A model generated the notes under the pieces. It saw only the letters and a program-made list of their open reading frames with translations, searched no databases and had not been told where the DNA came from. Below, in pieces: positions 34,558 through 44,774 of a DNA stretch of 64,000 bases (positions are counted from its first letter, which is position 1; each line of letters begins with the position of its first letter). Source of the stretch: Thozetella sp. PMI_491 (Eukaryota > Ascomycota > Sordariomycetes > Chaetosphaeriales > Chaetosphaeriaceae); the NCBI GenBank assembly GCA_021432635.1, contig MU270017.1, positions 62,001 to 126,000 on the forward strand. The letters are read 5' to 3'. A program made the position numbers and the translations under genes.

Positions 34558-35728
34558 ATGGCGTCGTCCTCAACACCTCTGACAGAGAAGAGCTTAGCTG
34601 CACATAGCTCCTTGTATCCAACCGAGACCGTCTATGACATCCCACAGTCGGCCTGCATTCTGGCACACTTGCCCGGCCCCGCCGGCTCACACTTGGACGA
34701 GTGCATTAGAGTTCGATGGTCAGCTATCAGCTGTCGGCCGGCCCAGTTTGTGGACAAGGGATACGTTTTAAGGGCTTCACTGTTTGGGACACGGCGCAGA
34801 ACACGGCTGCTTGTCTCGATCTTCATCTCTAGCACGGACACCGAGGAGGCCGTCCGCGGCACGCTCGATGCCGTCATCTGCAACGTGGCAGCTCTAGATG
34901 CGTCAACGAGTCCCAGCCAGAGGATCCCGTGGCGGGAGGTTGTCGTCTTGCTCATCGGCTGCACCTACACGAGCGCCATGACGCGGGAAACGGTGGAACT
35001 CTTGCACCGCCTCGGGCTCTTCCTACCGCCTGTGCTGGACCCGGGCTTCGGGGGATGGGCAGGCCAGGTTTACGAGGTACGTGAGCAACTGCTACAGCAG
35101 AGTGCTCTTCTCTATGCCTGAGGAAGAATGCGAGCACCCAAAATGCTTAACATGGCCCTCAATACAGTACACCACCTTCCTCCGCCCGCGAGCGGCTGAT
35201 GAGGAGCCTACGCCGTGTCCCGTTCCCTGCCAGCTAGTTTTCTTCAACTCAAACGTCAGCTTTGCTCCCGACGAAGCCAACATGTGGGCGGTGCGTGCTT
35301 TTGCCAACGCGCTTGAGGCCGAGACCTGGATCCCACTAGAGCTAGACCGATCTCTAGGGCTCACCGTCACGGCCTTTTGCGAAGCTATAGGCGAATTAGG
35401 GCGGGATCCCGTGCGCGTAGTCATCGCCGTCCAAGGAGATGGTCCACTAGACGTTCCCCACCCGCCGGCCGATAACGAAACCGCAGTCAAGCAACCCGCC
35501 AATAGTGAACAGTCCGAACGACAGGGTCAGCCAGAAATACAAGACCAGCCCGAGGAGCAACGCCCATCGGGAAGCAAGGTAGAAGTAGACATCAAAGGAG
35601 CAGCGATCAGAGCAGCGGGAGAGGCGCGTACGGGGATTCATGCCTACCGATTGGTCTCGCTGCCCCCTTCGGATTATGTGTGGATGATAGATAGTAGTGG
35701 ACGGCGCATATTAGACGCTGAAGGCTGA
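34558..35728 (+). CDS. Truncated, non-catalytic chitin-synthase-like protein
   Basis: Exons 34558-35076 and 35168-35728; 91-nt intron with a CTTAAC branch; phase 0; 359 aa. It aligns by eye with the N-terminal half of fungal chitin synthases: VRWSAISCRPAQFVDKGYVL (compare MRYTAVTCDPNDFVAEGF), LDAVICNVAAL (compare MHGVMKNIAHL), WREVVVLLIGCTYTSAM (compare WQKIVVCVIADG), VYEYTTFL across the splice, VPCQLVFF (compare VPCQIIFC) and MWAVRAFANAL (compare RWFFNAFGRAL). The YNEDE motif that binds UDP is replaced by ISSTDTEE, and the later DxD, EDR and QRRRW blocks and all membrane helices are absent. A polar Gln/Glu/Pro tail follows, ending near HAYRLVSLPPSDY. The frame is intact, so it may encode a soluble regulatory or decoy relative; that is inference. 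Confidence 0.72.
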
Positions 35729-36277
35729 GCATTTTAAGAAGGCAAAGGAGCAGCATGCGGGGCGTTGTGAATAAGAAGAAGAGGTACCTAAGCGAAGCCC
35801 GGGGGTGCCCCTGTCATCAGCCAGTTCGAGCTCAATTCGGCCTGTTCTACCTTGGTATTGGCCAGCAACAGGATGAGGCTTAATCAAGCATCCATCGACT
35901 TCTAATGATCCAAAGGTTGTCCAAGAGTGCGCTAACTTTCTCTCATTCGTTTCGGGAGGTTACGACCTGCTAATTTGCCCCTTCGTCAGCTTAGAGCTGT
36001 TCGCTATCGATAAGGATAGCCGATGGAGGGCGGTTCGGCGCGGCGAGGCTTGCCCGAACGATAAGAGATCTTGCCGCAAAGGCCTGGGCCCACCGCCGAA
36101 CTCCCGATAGCGTGCGATTTTTCTTCTACCCGCTAGGTCCCTTAGGTAGAGTAGACAGGAGCCAGGGCAGCCCGGGCATGATTGGATGCGCCGAAAAAAA
36201 TCTCCCTGGCAAACTCTGAATAGTTCCTACAAGCCCTTCAGCGGTAACTGCAGGGTGGTGCACCTGCCTCACCTTTG
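35729..36277. other. Intergenic, no gene seen
   Basis: 549 bp between two plus-strand genes, containing CTTAGGTAGA at 36141-36150 and the promoter of the Rieske protein gene. Confidence 0.5.
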
Positions 36278-36924
36278 ATGGCGCTGCCATTTTTGGCCCC
36301 GCCGAGGACCGGATCCGACTGGTTCTTTGCCGGCCTGGAGTCATCCTTCCCGGAGGTCACTTCCGGCGACGGCCGCCTCGCGGAGTTACGTCTCTGTGAT
36401 CGCGACCTCAAATCTGGATGCAAGGTCTTCCACGTGCCTCGGATTAACAGCTCCCGGGGCACCGAGGTGGAGCTCGACGACCAGCTCGCCGGTACCAACC
36501 TGAAGGACCAAGTTCTGGTCTTCAAGTACAGCGGCAAGTTCCACGCCGTGGATCATGTCTGTTTCCTCCCTCTCCTCCTCTCCTCCTCCCCTCCTGCCCT
36601 CAACGATGGGTGGATAGGCACAGGGCGGATGGCCAGCACGCTGACTCGAGAGCACAGCAATGTCCCCACTCCTCGTACCCATTGTCGAACGGCACACCGT
36701 TCGATATCGAAGATTTTGGCATCGTGCTGAGCGCGGGCATCAGGTGTCCGAGGCACGATTGGTCGTTCGACCTACACTCTGGCCAGGCGGATAGGGGCAG
36801 TTACAGGCTGGCGGTATGGGAGGTGCAGCTCCGGCCGCTGCCTGAGCCTTCGGGCGGCGGGGACAGCTCTAATCAGAGTCCAGACCAGGAGGTGTGGGTG
36901 CGAAGGAAAGGAAGAATAGGATGA
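36278..36924 (+). CDS. Stand-alone Rieske [2Fe-2S] domain protein
   Basis: Exons 36278-36556 and 36658-36924, 101-nt intron, phase 0, 181 aa. Seen: a Rieske ferredoxin fold with LVFKYSGKFHAVDH, then QCPHSSYPLSNGTPF and GIRCPRHDWSFDLHSG, giving the CxH...CxxH cluster ligands. The spacing between the two halves (about 25 residues) is longer than in classical Rieske ferredoxins. No oxygenase or membrane domain is attached, so this is probably a soluble electron carrier. The redox partner is unknown. The ATG at 36278 follows an in-frame TTG and is the first good start. Confidence 0.87.
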
Positions 36925-37963
36925 ACAGCCACCTTTGTCCTGGCCCACAACGCAAATCTTCTCGCAAGTCGCCATGAATCCTCCCTTGGGCTCTAGTCGT
37001 GGGCTTTCGCTGCCCTGTTCCTCCGGGTTCCGGCAGGGCCGGGATGCTGCATGTTCTCCCAGCCTGCGAGCAAGACTGCGTGCATCCGTATTGTCTATCT
37101 ACCTAGTTCCTCATAAATTCCCGTGCCGAACCACCTGTTCCTTTGGAAGTGGCAATGAGTTGCTCTGCAGGCGACGTCTGCGATGTCGACCAGTACATAA
37201 TATATGATACTGCATCTACAAAGTCCCGCAGCCAGATCCAAGCCTCGAATGACAAATGGGGGGGAGCCCGTAGCCAAGCTTCATTGGTTCGTCGCGTCTC
37301 TAGCGTCAATTTGTCATCGTGAGTTGGGGTCTGACGCCAGTCCGGAGCGGTCCCTTGGTGTAGGACCAAACGCACACGGACCTAATTCTCTGACTACGGA
37401 CTCGGAAATCGGGGGTAAGGAGCAACGGGTGAACATCGAAGACACCGACAGCTATTAGGCCGGCACGTCTATCCCCCGAACCGGGCTAGTGCCATCTGGA
37501 TCACTAATAGAATACTGGTTTCTGAGTGGTGGATCTGGCGTAAATATGGGGCTCCTGCATGTTCCCGAGTCTCTGGTACTTTACTCTCTCCTCCCCAGGG
37601 CCTCAGCCAGTTAGCTCCTTCGTCCTCATGGCAGGTTCTTGTGAACCGGCACCTAGGCACTCAGGAGTTAAGCGCCTGTAATCCACATCTTCATTATCCT
37701 AATCGGGAAGTAGACGAACTAAGTCCGGACCTTCACTCATTCCTCTCATCATGTTGATGCCGGAGTTTGGTGGTACTATCACCGCCTCCAGCTTCACACT
37801 TACCAAAAAGCATTCTACGCATGTATAAAACTTTGCACGTCGCTCCCAACAACTCGACGAGAATGGAGCAAAGATCAGGACATTCAATCTCATTCCACCC
37901 TCGCCTTCTGAGTCTCCTGACGACTTCTGCTTCATTACCCAAGCATCCATCGAGGCTATCATC
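36925..37963. other. Intergenic, promoter of the NmrA-like gene
   Basis: About 1 kb; only short open frames of no recognisable family. Confidence 0.5.
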
Positions 37964-38977
37964 ATGGCCGGACAAAATCACATCGACAAGGTCGCCATCA
38001 TCGGCGTAAGTTCTCGTGCGCGTCTTAGAAGCTATTTTACTTGATCTAATGCTTGTTAGGGCACTGGGCGTCTCGGTCGGCACTTTGTTGAGGAGCTACT
38101 CAAGACTGGCAGGCACACCGTCACGGTCCTGACCCGGCCGAAGAGTACCGCTACCGTCCCTAAAGGCGCCGTGCTCATCCGTGTCGACTACAACGACAAG
38201 GCCGCCATCGCCAATGCGCTCAAAGGGCAGCAGTTTGTGACCATCGCCGTCGCCGCCAGCACGCCGCCTGCTACCCACAACACACTAGCCGAGGCCGCAG
38301 TCGAGGCTGGTGTGCCCTACATCATGCCTGCTGCATATGGGGCCGACATCACCAACGCAAGGCTCGCTCAAGATGATATTTATACCAAGTCCTGTCTGGG
38401 GTTGGTGCAGGAGATCGAGAAACTAGGCGGCACGTACACTGTCTTGACCTGCGGCTTCTGGTACGAGTGGGGCCTGCTTCTCGGCGAGTCCTTCTTCGGC
38501 TTTAGCATCAAGGAGAGAAAAGTGACGTTCTACGATGACGGCAATACCAAGGTCAATAGCAGTACCTGGGGCCAGTGCGGCCGTGCTCTTGCCGCGCTGC
38601 TGAGCCTACCCGAGAGCGGCACCTTGCCGGCGGTGTCGGGCTGGAAGAACCGATCCCTCCGGGTCTCGAGCTTCCGCATCAGCCAGCGGGACATGCTCGA
38701 CAGCCTGCACCGCATTCTAGGAACATCAGACAAGGATTGGGAGATCTCTTTCGAACCCACCGAGAAGCGCGCGGCCGACGGGCTCGCCGCCCTCGGGAAA
38801 GGCGATCGCAGCGGCTTCGCTAAGGCCATGTACGCACGCATGTTCTTCCCCAACGGAGATGGAGACTACGAGACCTCGGCGGGTCTCGACAATGAGGCCA
38901 TCGGCCTTGAGCTAGAAGACTTGGATGACGCCACTCGGAAGGTGGTTGAGATGTTGGAGAGTGGTTGGACTCCATGA
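37964..38977 (+). CDS. NmrA-like / isoflavone-reductase-like NAD(P)-binding protein
   Basis: Exons 37964-38005 and 38060-38977, 54-nt intron, phase 0, 319 aa. The short first exon supplies the first strand and the splice completes the Rossmann motif VAIIGGTGRLGRHF. Also seen: VTVLTRP, a conserved FVTIAVAAS segment, AGVPYIMPAAYGAD and TCGFWYEWGL. It belongs to the atypical SDR group with NmrA and isoflavone reductases, which includes reductases and NADP-sensing regulators; which applies here cannot be told. No targeting signal. Confidence 0.88.
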
Positions 38978-39500
38978 GCTAGACCCAAGAGCACAGCTAA
39001 GCTAGCGGGGGAAACGGGGTCGTGGCGCGACTGCAACTTACAATATGGCGCCGGGCTATCTCTAGGAAGCATAGAATCGTGTTTATAAAAAGTTTTGAAG
39101 GTGTCACAAGCACAATTTTATAGTGGGTAAGTCACATGTCGTGACTCTTTGACTCCTTGGCTGCCAGGGTTGCCTCCTTCTTCCTCCCGGGCCTCCACCC
39201 CTTTAGCGGATGAGACAGCCCACGGGGAACACCCGGAGTCATGCTCCACCTGACGGCCGGAGAGGAAGGCCTCGGAACATGTCTCCTGAGGTATTTTAAA
39301 CCCATCTAAGTTTCTTCATAGGCTGGTGTGCCCCTTTTTACCTTCCCCTTGCACTCCCAATCTCGTATATCTCCACAACATCCCCAGATTCCACCCCATC
39401 GGCGCGTCTAGCACAGCCTTGCACCGCGGGATACTTTGGCAGCCGACCCAGACCCAAAATTTACAGAACAGAGTTCTCACGCGACACTACCGTGGCAGAA
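38978..39500. other. Intergenic, promoter of the carbonic anhydrase-like gene
   Basis: 523 bp without a recognised element. Confidence 0.5.
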
Positions 39501-40178
39501 ATGACTGTATCAGGCCCGCCTCGGTACACATTGGTGCCTTGCCCGCGTGACCTCATCCCCCGGGACGACCCCAAGAAGCAGCAGGTCCTATGGATCGGCT
39601 GCTCAGACAGCTGCTTCGAGGAGACGACAATCCTAGACCTCTCACCGGACGAGACGATAGTCCTCCGGAATATCGGGAACATGATTGTAGAGGATGACCT
39701 GTCTTGCGCGAGCATGGTGGAATACGCCATGAACATCCTTCAGGTCCGTTCGGAGCCCATGCCCCGCCAAGCACCGACATTGGCCGAGGCTCACCGGAAG
39801 TCAATAGGTTAAGCACATTGTCATCTGCGGGCACTATGGATGCGGCATCGTGAAGACGACCTGCAGCGACCACCCGAGTGCGTCTTGCTTCTGGTACGTG
39901 TCATCGGGAGCGGCCCCCCTTCCTCGTTTCAGGGTATTCCAATTAACATCTTATATAGCAAGCTCGACGACGAGCGGATGAGATACAGGAGATATCTAGA
40001 CGCGGCTCCCGTCGAGCACAAGGACGAGCTCCTGGTGGAGCTGAACGTGGTACAGCAAATGCAGGATGCTAGAAGCCATCCCGAGATCGCCCGGGCTGTA
40101 GGCGAGAGGGGTGTCGAGATACACGGGCTGGTCTTCGATAGATCTACAGACAGATGGGTGCAGTTGGTGCTGGCCTGA
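39501..40178 (+). CDS. Beta-carbonic anhydrase-like protein, atypical active site
   Basis: Exons 39501-39743, 39808-39893 and 39959-40178; introns of 64 and 65 nt; 182 aa. The second acceptor was chosen because it follows an AATTAAC branch and is the only phase-consistent one giving a normal intron length. Beta-carbonic anhydrases interconvert CO2 and bicarbonate with zinc held by two Cys and one His. Seen: VLWIGCSDSCFEET, IVLRNIGNMI, SMVEYAMNIL, HIVICGHYGCGIVKT and LLVELNVVQQ. The usual C-x-D-x-R is C-x-D-x-C here, so the Arg that pairs with the catalytic Asp is missing. Zinc ligands remain. Activity is uncertain; location probably cytosolic. Confidence 0.82.
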
Positions 40179-40646
40179 ACGGGCGTCTCGGTCTGCCGCG
40201 ACGGCGATGCGGCATTGGGGAGGTTGGGCTCACACAGGATTGCGAGCCAGGAACGTCTTTGCTTCCGATACCGCGCCTAGACCATTGGTCCCCGGGCATC
40301 CTACCCGTATAAGATCTAGATCTGCTCTCCGACCCAGTTTCTGACGGGGCTAAGCTCTCCGAGGTGGCCTGATTTTTGAAGTGGCGTGATTTTCCACACA
40401 GCGGGATTGTTAGGTCCCACACCGGTCGCCAAGACAGGGATGGGTCTTCCGACGCCCCGTTAGCGCCCGTTTCCGATGCCGGCCCACCCCGGCCGGCCTG
40501 GCTGCGGATACTGACTTGTCCCGGCACTGTCGTTTATTACCCGGCAATGTACTTTGCAGCACAGACCTGACTGATATTTCTCTCTCCAATCCACTGCCTT
40601 AACGAGCTGCCCGTCGGTACGTTTTCCCGAACCTCCGGCGGGGTCT
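40179..40646. other. Intergenic between convergent genes
   Basis: 468 bp, nothing recognised. Confidence 0.5.
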
Positions 40647-41534
40647 TCATAACCTTTGGCTAACGCTCTCTAGCAGCAACTTCTCTTCGGGGGTGAGGTA
40701 AAGGTGCTCGGGCACCACCACCAATCCCGGCGTGATGGTGATACGAGCGTCTCCCTGGTCTTCCTCTTTGAGCGCGGCGGTGTGATGATGCGTGGCATTT
40801 CCGTGTAACGCAGGCTCGGTCTTGGCGCTGTCTGCTTCTATATCCCTTCCTCCCTTCCTCTTCCACACTTGGCCGACTTCCTCCGGCGTCCACCAATAGG
40901 CTGGGAACTTCCGCAGCACGTTGTTGACCAGTAGCGCTACGCACTGCATCAAGAAACACCCGACCATCATGACCGGAACCAGGACCCACCCCAGCCGGAC
41001 GGCCGTGTTGTCAACCACGGCCATGAGAGCCGTTGCTCCGGCTGGCGGATGCACCGTCCCTGTGAGCGCCATGGCAGCGGTCGCGCTCGCGCACGCAACC
41101 CCGCCACCGAGCCATCGGATCGATTCGAAGTCAGGGTTTAGGGCGAAGAGCTTGCTGACGGCCGTGCCGACGAGAGCCGAGACAATCTGGCCGAATACCG
41201 CATTGCGCGGCTGCGCAAACGGTGAGTCGATGGAGTAGAACTCTAGCACAGCTGCCGCGCCGAAACTGCCGGTTATGATACCGGCGCCGTGGTCCTGGAA
41301 GAAGGCCACCTCCTGGGTGACGCGCTCGATGAGGATGATGCTACAAAAGACCCCCACGAAGGCACCGAAGACCATGGGGATGTTGCCTAGGTGCGGCTGT
41401 GGCCTGGCTCCGTCCCGGTTACCGAAGAATCGCGCGACGGGTTGCGGGAGGCTCCCGAACGGATTTGGCGGCAGGAAGGGGTTGACGTAGCGGTCAATGT
41501 TGAAGTGCCATTGCAAAGGCTCCGAGAACGGCAT
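40647..41534 (-). CDS. HPP-family integral membrane protein
   Basis: 295 aa in one exon. Seen: about five hydrophobic segments (near 50-70, 85-105, 112-135, 142-175 and 182-210), and the family signature TGTVHPPAGATALMAVV in the fourth, which gives the family its HPP name. A charged cytosolic C-terminus follows with a His run (THHHTAA). Plant and cyanobacterial HPP proteins have been linked to nitrite transport; the fungal role is unknown. The N-terminal stretch before the first helix is Pro-rich. Confidence 0.9.
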   Translation of the reverse strand: MPFSEPLQWHFNIDRYVNPFLPPNPFGSLPQPVARFFGNRDGARPQPHLGNIPMVFGAFVGVFCSIILIERVTQEVAFFQDHGAGIITGSFGAAAVLEFYSIDSPFAQPRNAVFGQIVSALVGTAVSKLFALNPDFESIRWLGGGVACASATAAMALTGTVHPPAGATALMAVVDNTAVRLGWVLVPVMMVGCFLMQCVALLVNNVLRKFPAYWWTPEEVGQVWKRKGGRDIEADSAKTEPALHGNATHHHTAALKEEDQGDARITITPGLVVVPEHLYLTPEEKLLLESVSQRL

Positions 41535-42172
41535 CGGGGGCAGGCGTCTGGGCTTTCCGGGAGCTATCTCCTGAATGGTTCATCAACATGCAGAGATGGA
41601 GCGACAGAGGGAGCGCGGGAGAGAGTCGGCGGGATGGAGAGACGAAGCTTGCTGTATCGTCTCTTTTGCACTTTTCGCCTCTGACTCAATTCTTCCAGAC
41701 GAACGCGATCCTGCCTCCTCCACTACCGAGGTGGCCCCAGCGATCAGAGCCCGGCGCCATTGCACAACACCGAGCGAAACCCGAGAAACACCAACCACGA
41801 AGAAACACTCGCGTAATATTTGGTAATGGAAATTCGGATCGCGGCAGAAGTTTGGGGCCGAGCGTTGAATCCGCCTTGGCGCTAAGGGCACCCGTCCTCG
41901 CTTCTCCGCGGGCGGCGCTTAAGACACTCCTAACCCTCCGGTGGCATGGTCCCTAGACGGCGGCTTAGCGTGACATGAGTCGCTGCAGGCCTGCTTCCGG
42001 TGCCGTGGAATCCGAAGGACCGGCCCGCGAAGAGTGCCACGCCGGCCCGAGCCTGTATTCCTTAGCCGTGGCGCAGGAAAGAGCACTGCGAGGCAAATTG
42101 CTGCTCGAGAGCAGCTCAACTGTGGCGGGATGCAGGAAGCCTCGGTGAGGTGGGAAAAGCCGCCACGCCCAT
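41535..42172. other. Intergenic: HPP promoter side and F-box gene 3' side
   Basis: 638 bp; no feature supported. Confidence 0.5.
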
Positions 42173-43546
42173 TCACCATGCCGTGGCCCCAATGGCATCT
42201 CCCCATCTGTCCCTATCCATCTTCAAAAACCGGATCCCTTGGCTCTGAAATTTCGCTCGTAGGGTTTCGAGTTCGGTGTCATTGAATGCAGGCATGCCGC
42301 CTCCGGCCTCCGGGTTCCAATCGAAGAGCACCTCTTCCAAGAACGGGAATCTGTGGATGGAGTCGGCTAGCGCTGCAATGCTGGCGGGAGCACCTTCACC
42401 TGCTTCGGTCAGGTGGAAGCATCGGATTGAAGCAGGGAGTAACTCCGCGAGAACAGCCCGGGCATGGACCTCATGGCTCACTCCAGGTTCCGTGAACACG
42501 AGCGTCGATCCGTCGACGCTGAGGCTCTCGAGGACTGAGAACTCGGCCAGAGATGGGATCTGGTCTCCCTCGGGGCAGATCTCAATCAAGTCGTCCCGAT
42601 ACTGGAGATTGAGTTTTATTTCGCGGAGTGAGACACTGTGATGCCTGAGAATCTCTACCGCTTGTCTCGGCGTCACGGAGAGCGGTGTTAAGCCGGAGTA
42701 GATGGTGGCATGTTGGAATACAAATGTCTCCAGCCGACGACAGGATGACACTATTGCTTCGAGAGCGTCCCTTGAGATGTGACCGCTCATGAAGCAGAGC
42801 TTCGAGACGTTCCCTATTGGGATCGGTTGAGCAGTCGGGCCAGGGGCGTAGATACCAGACGGATCGTACCAAGGATCTGCCACGATAGTTTGGAGGCTAG
42901 GGGCCATAATCAGGAGGCCGGCGAAGTATTCTAAGGAGATGTCCCGCGTCTCACCATGCGAATAATAAAACTCGTTCAAGAACGGCAGAGAGAAGGACTT
43001 TTGCGCAAGCTGCTCCAACAGGGTGAACGCCCCAACGCCCTCTCTAGCAAATACTTGGTAGACGCAGAATTGGAGTCTCCTTAGCCTTGACGACTGGGAG
43101 ACAATGAGTTGCGCCATGATCTCAAAGCACACATCGTCCTCCCACGCGTCTGGAAGAGACACTCCGAGGCCATCGGCCAGCTTCGAGAAAGTCCCGACGT
43201 GGGCTTCCGTGAGGACGAACCATCTATCATCGGATACAGAGAGATCCAGCTCTCGCAGGTGTCGACCTAGCTCCGGGTTCGTACACAAGCTGCGCAAGAA
43301 ATTTGCGATCCGCTTTACGCAATCTTTTGAGTCGAAGTGATAGTAGAGAATGGGCGTGGCGATTGCATGGAGAGCTCGCGAGGCTTGGGAAAGATCGGCC
43401 AGAGAGCGATAATGGTATATCGGCCGTGAAACCCATTGGATGTGACGACAGCGCAGAGCCCATAATATCTTCTCGATCAGCTCTATCGGGAGCTGCATGA
43501 GGGGGAACGGCGCGGCGCGAGGTTGTGTTGGCCGAGCGTCGGCCAT
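42173..43546 (-). CDS. F-box-like protein
   Basis: 457 aa in one exon from the ATG at 43546. Seen: an F-box-like motif PFPLMQLPIELIEKILWALR at about 13-32, followed by a SLADLSQASRALHAIATPIL helix pair, then a leucine-rich helical region (about 90-440) without sharply defined repeats. F-box proteins link substrates to SCF ubiquitin ligases through Skp1. The frame extends upstream to 43687 but the 5' part looks like leader. It ends shortly after FLKMDRDRWG. The target protein is unknown. Divergent from the Nudix gene. Confidence 0.75.
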   Translation of the reverse strand: MADARPTQPRAAPFPLMQLPIELIEKILWALRCRHIQWVSRPIYHYRSLADLSQASRALHAIATPILYYHFDSKDCVKRIANFLRSLCTNPELGRHLRELDLSVSDDRWFVLTEAHVGTFSKLADGLGVSLPDAWEDDVCFEIMAQLIVSQSSRLRRLQFCVYQVFAREGVGAFTLLEQLAQKSFSLPFLNEFYYSHGETRDISLEYFAGLLIMAPSLQTIVADPWYDPSGIYAPGPTAQPIPIGNVSKLCFMSGHISRDALEAIVSSCRRLETFVFQHATIYSGLTPLSVTPRQAVEILRHHSVSLREIKLNLQYRDDLIEICPEGDQIPSLAEFSVLESLSVDGSTLVFTEPGVSHEVHARAVLAELLPASIRCFHLTEAGEGAPASIAALADSIHRFPFLEEVLFDWNPEAGGGMPAFNDTELETLRAKFQSQGIRFLKMDRDRWGDAIGATAW

Positions 43547-44177
43547 CGTGAGCGGTCCTTCAATTTCTTCTTCCCAAACTAGGGTGCTTTTCCAACGGAA
43601 CGATATGCGGAGTGCGAGAGATGGCTGAGGGGTCAGCCTGGTGTCGTTCGTGAGGGAATACCTCGCGGTAGTACGACTTTGCTTCACCTCGAAAGTCGAA
43701 AATTGCTAGGTAGATAAGCATGCAAGAAACGCCAAGGGAAGGCGTTGCCTAACTAAGATAGGTTCTGGGCTGCAACGGCCACCGGCGCGCTGTCTGGAGG
43801 TCCCTCAGGTACAGCGTACAAAATACCACCTCGTCCAGAAGCAGCATATAAATGCGATGGATCGAGGGGCTTGTGCAGGTCCTGCTTGTTCTAGTGCAGC
43901 GAACCAATACAACTCCACAGCGCGAAGCAACGCCTCTCGGGAAGGCTTTACCACGGTCAAAATCACCGAGATATACCAGGAGCCAGCCTTTTGAGACCGC
44001 ACCAAAACTGATCTCTGGCTTGCGGATGAATTGAGTTGAAATTGTTCCCATGGAAGCATCAGCACTCACCTTTGTGAGTCATCGCCGACTGTGCATGTCT
44101 CACCCAGGGTCTGTAATACAAAGAGGCTACGCCCCGCTACCTCCATGGTAGATAGCAGCTCTCTAGTAGTAATCAAA
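43547..44177. other. Divergent promoter region, F-box and Nudix genes
   Basis: 631 bp with TAGGTAG at 43707-43713. Short open frames here do not look like real genes. Confidence 0.5.
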
Positions 44178-44753
44178 ATGGCCTCTCTTCAAGCCCAACC
44201 CGACATCCTGTCGTTGTCGCGGGGTCAGGCTCTTGCGTTTCTCAGCGAGAAATTAGCGACGCCCTTCGACAAGCTCACTGTGGGCGTCGCCATCATCCGA
44301 CACCGCGACTGGGGGGAGCCGGAGATCCTGTTGCTCCAACGCCGGCTGGATGAGGCCTATTACCCTGGTGTGTTCGAGATGCCTGGAGGCAAAGTCGACG
44401 AAAGTGACAGCTCCGTCCAGCACGCCATTGCCCGGGAGGCCATGGAGGAGAGTAATCTGAGAGTATCAAGCATTCTGCAGGAGCTGTCCCTCATGACCTA
44501 TACGACCGAGAAGACGGTCAGCTACGACGATGGAAGCGAAAAGAATATACAACGTCGCGCGGTTCAAGTCAGTTACGTCGTGGAAGCCGACAATCTCGAG
44601 GACTTTAGGTTGAACCCAAGCGAGCATGCAAACAGCGTCTGGGCGAAGTCCTCTGAGCTTGGTGGGCTCGAGATCACTTCGGACATGGGGCGACTTGTGG
44701 TAGAAGCACTCTCTTGGGCGGGTGCGCGAGGGACAAGGTGTGGAGAGGCCTGA
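44178..44753 (+). CDS. Nudix hydrolase family protein
   Basis: 191 aa from the ATG at 44178 (MASLQAQ). Seen: TVGVAIIRHRDWGEPEILLLQ, then the Nudix region PGGKVDESDSS and AIAREAMEESNLRV. The REAMEES core with its metal-binding glutamates is present, but the box departs from the strict pattern: the Glu after G-x5 is shifted and the final Gly is Asn. The family cleaves nucleoside diphosphates linked to another moiety. The substrate is unknown. Upstream codons to 44091 are in frame but lack good context. Confidence 0.8.
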   Translation: MASLQAQPDILSLSRGQALAFLSEKLATPFDKLTVGVAIIRHRDWGEPEILLLQRRLDEAYYPGVFEMPGGKVDESDSSVQHAIAREAMEESNLRVSSILQELSLMTYTTEKTVSYDDGSEKNIQRRAVQVSYVVEADNLEDFRLNPSEHANSVWAKSSELGGLEITSDMGRLVVEALSWAGARGTRCGEA

Positions 44754-44774
44754 GGTGAACCTCGCAGAATCTTC

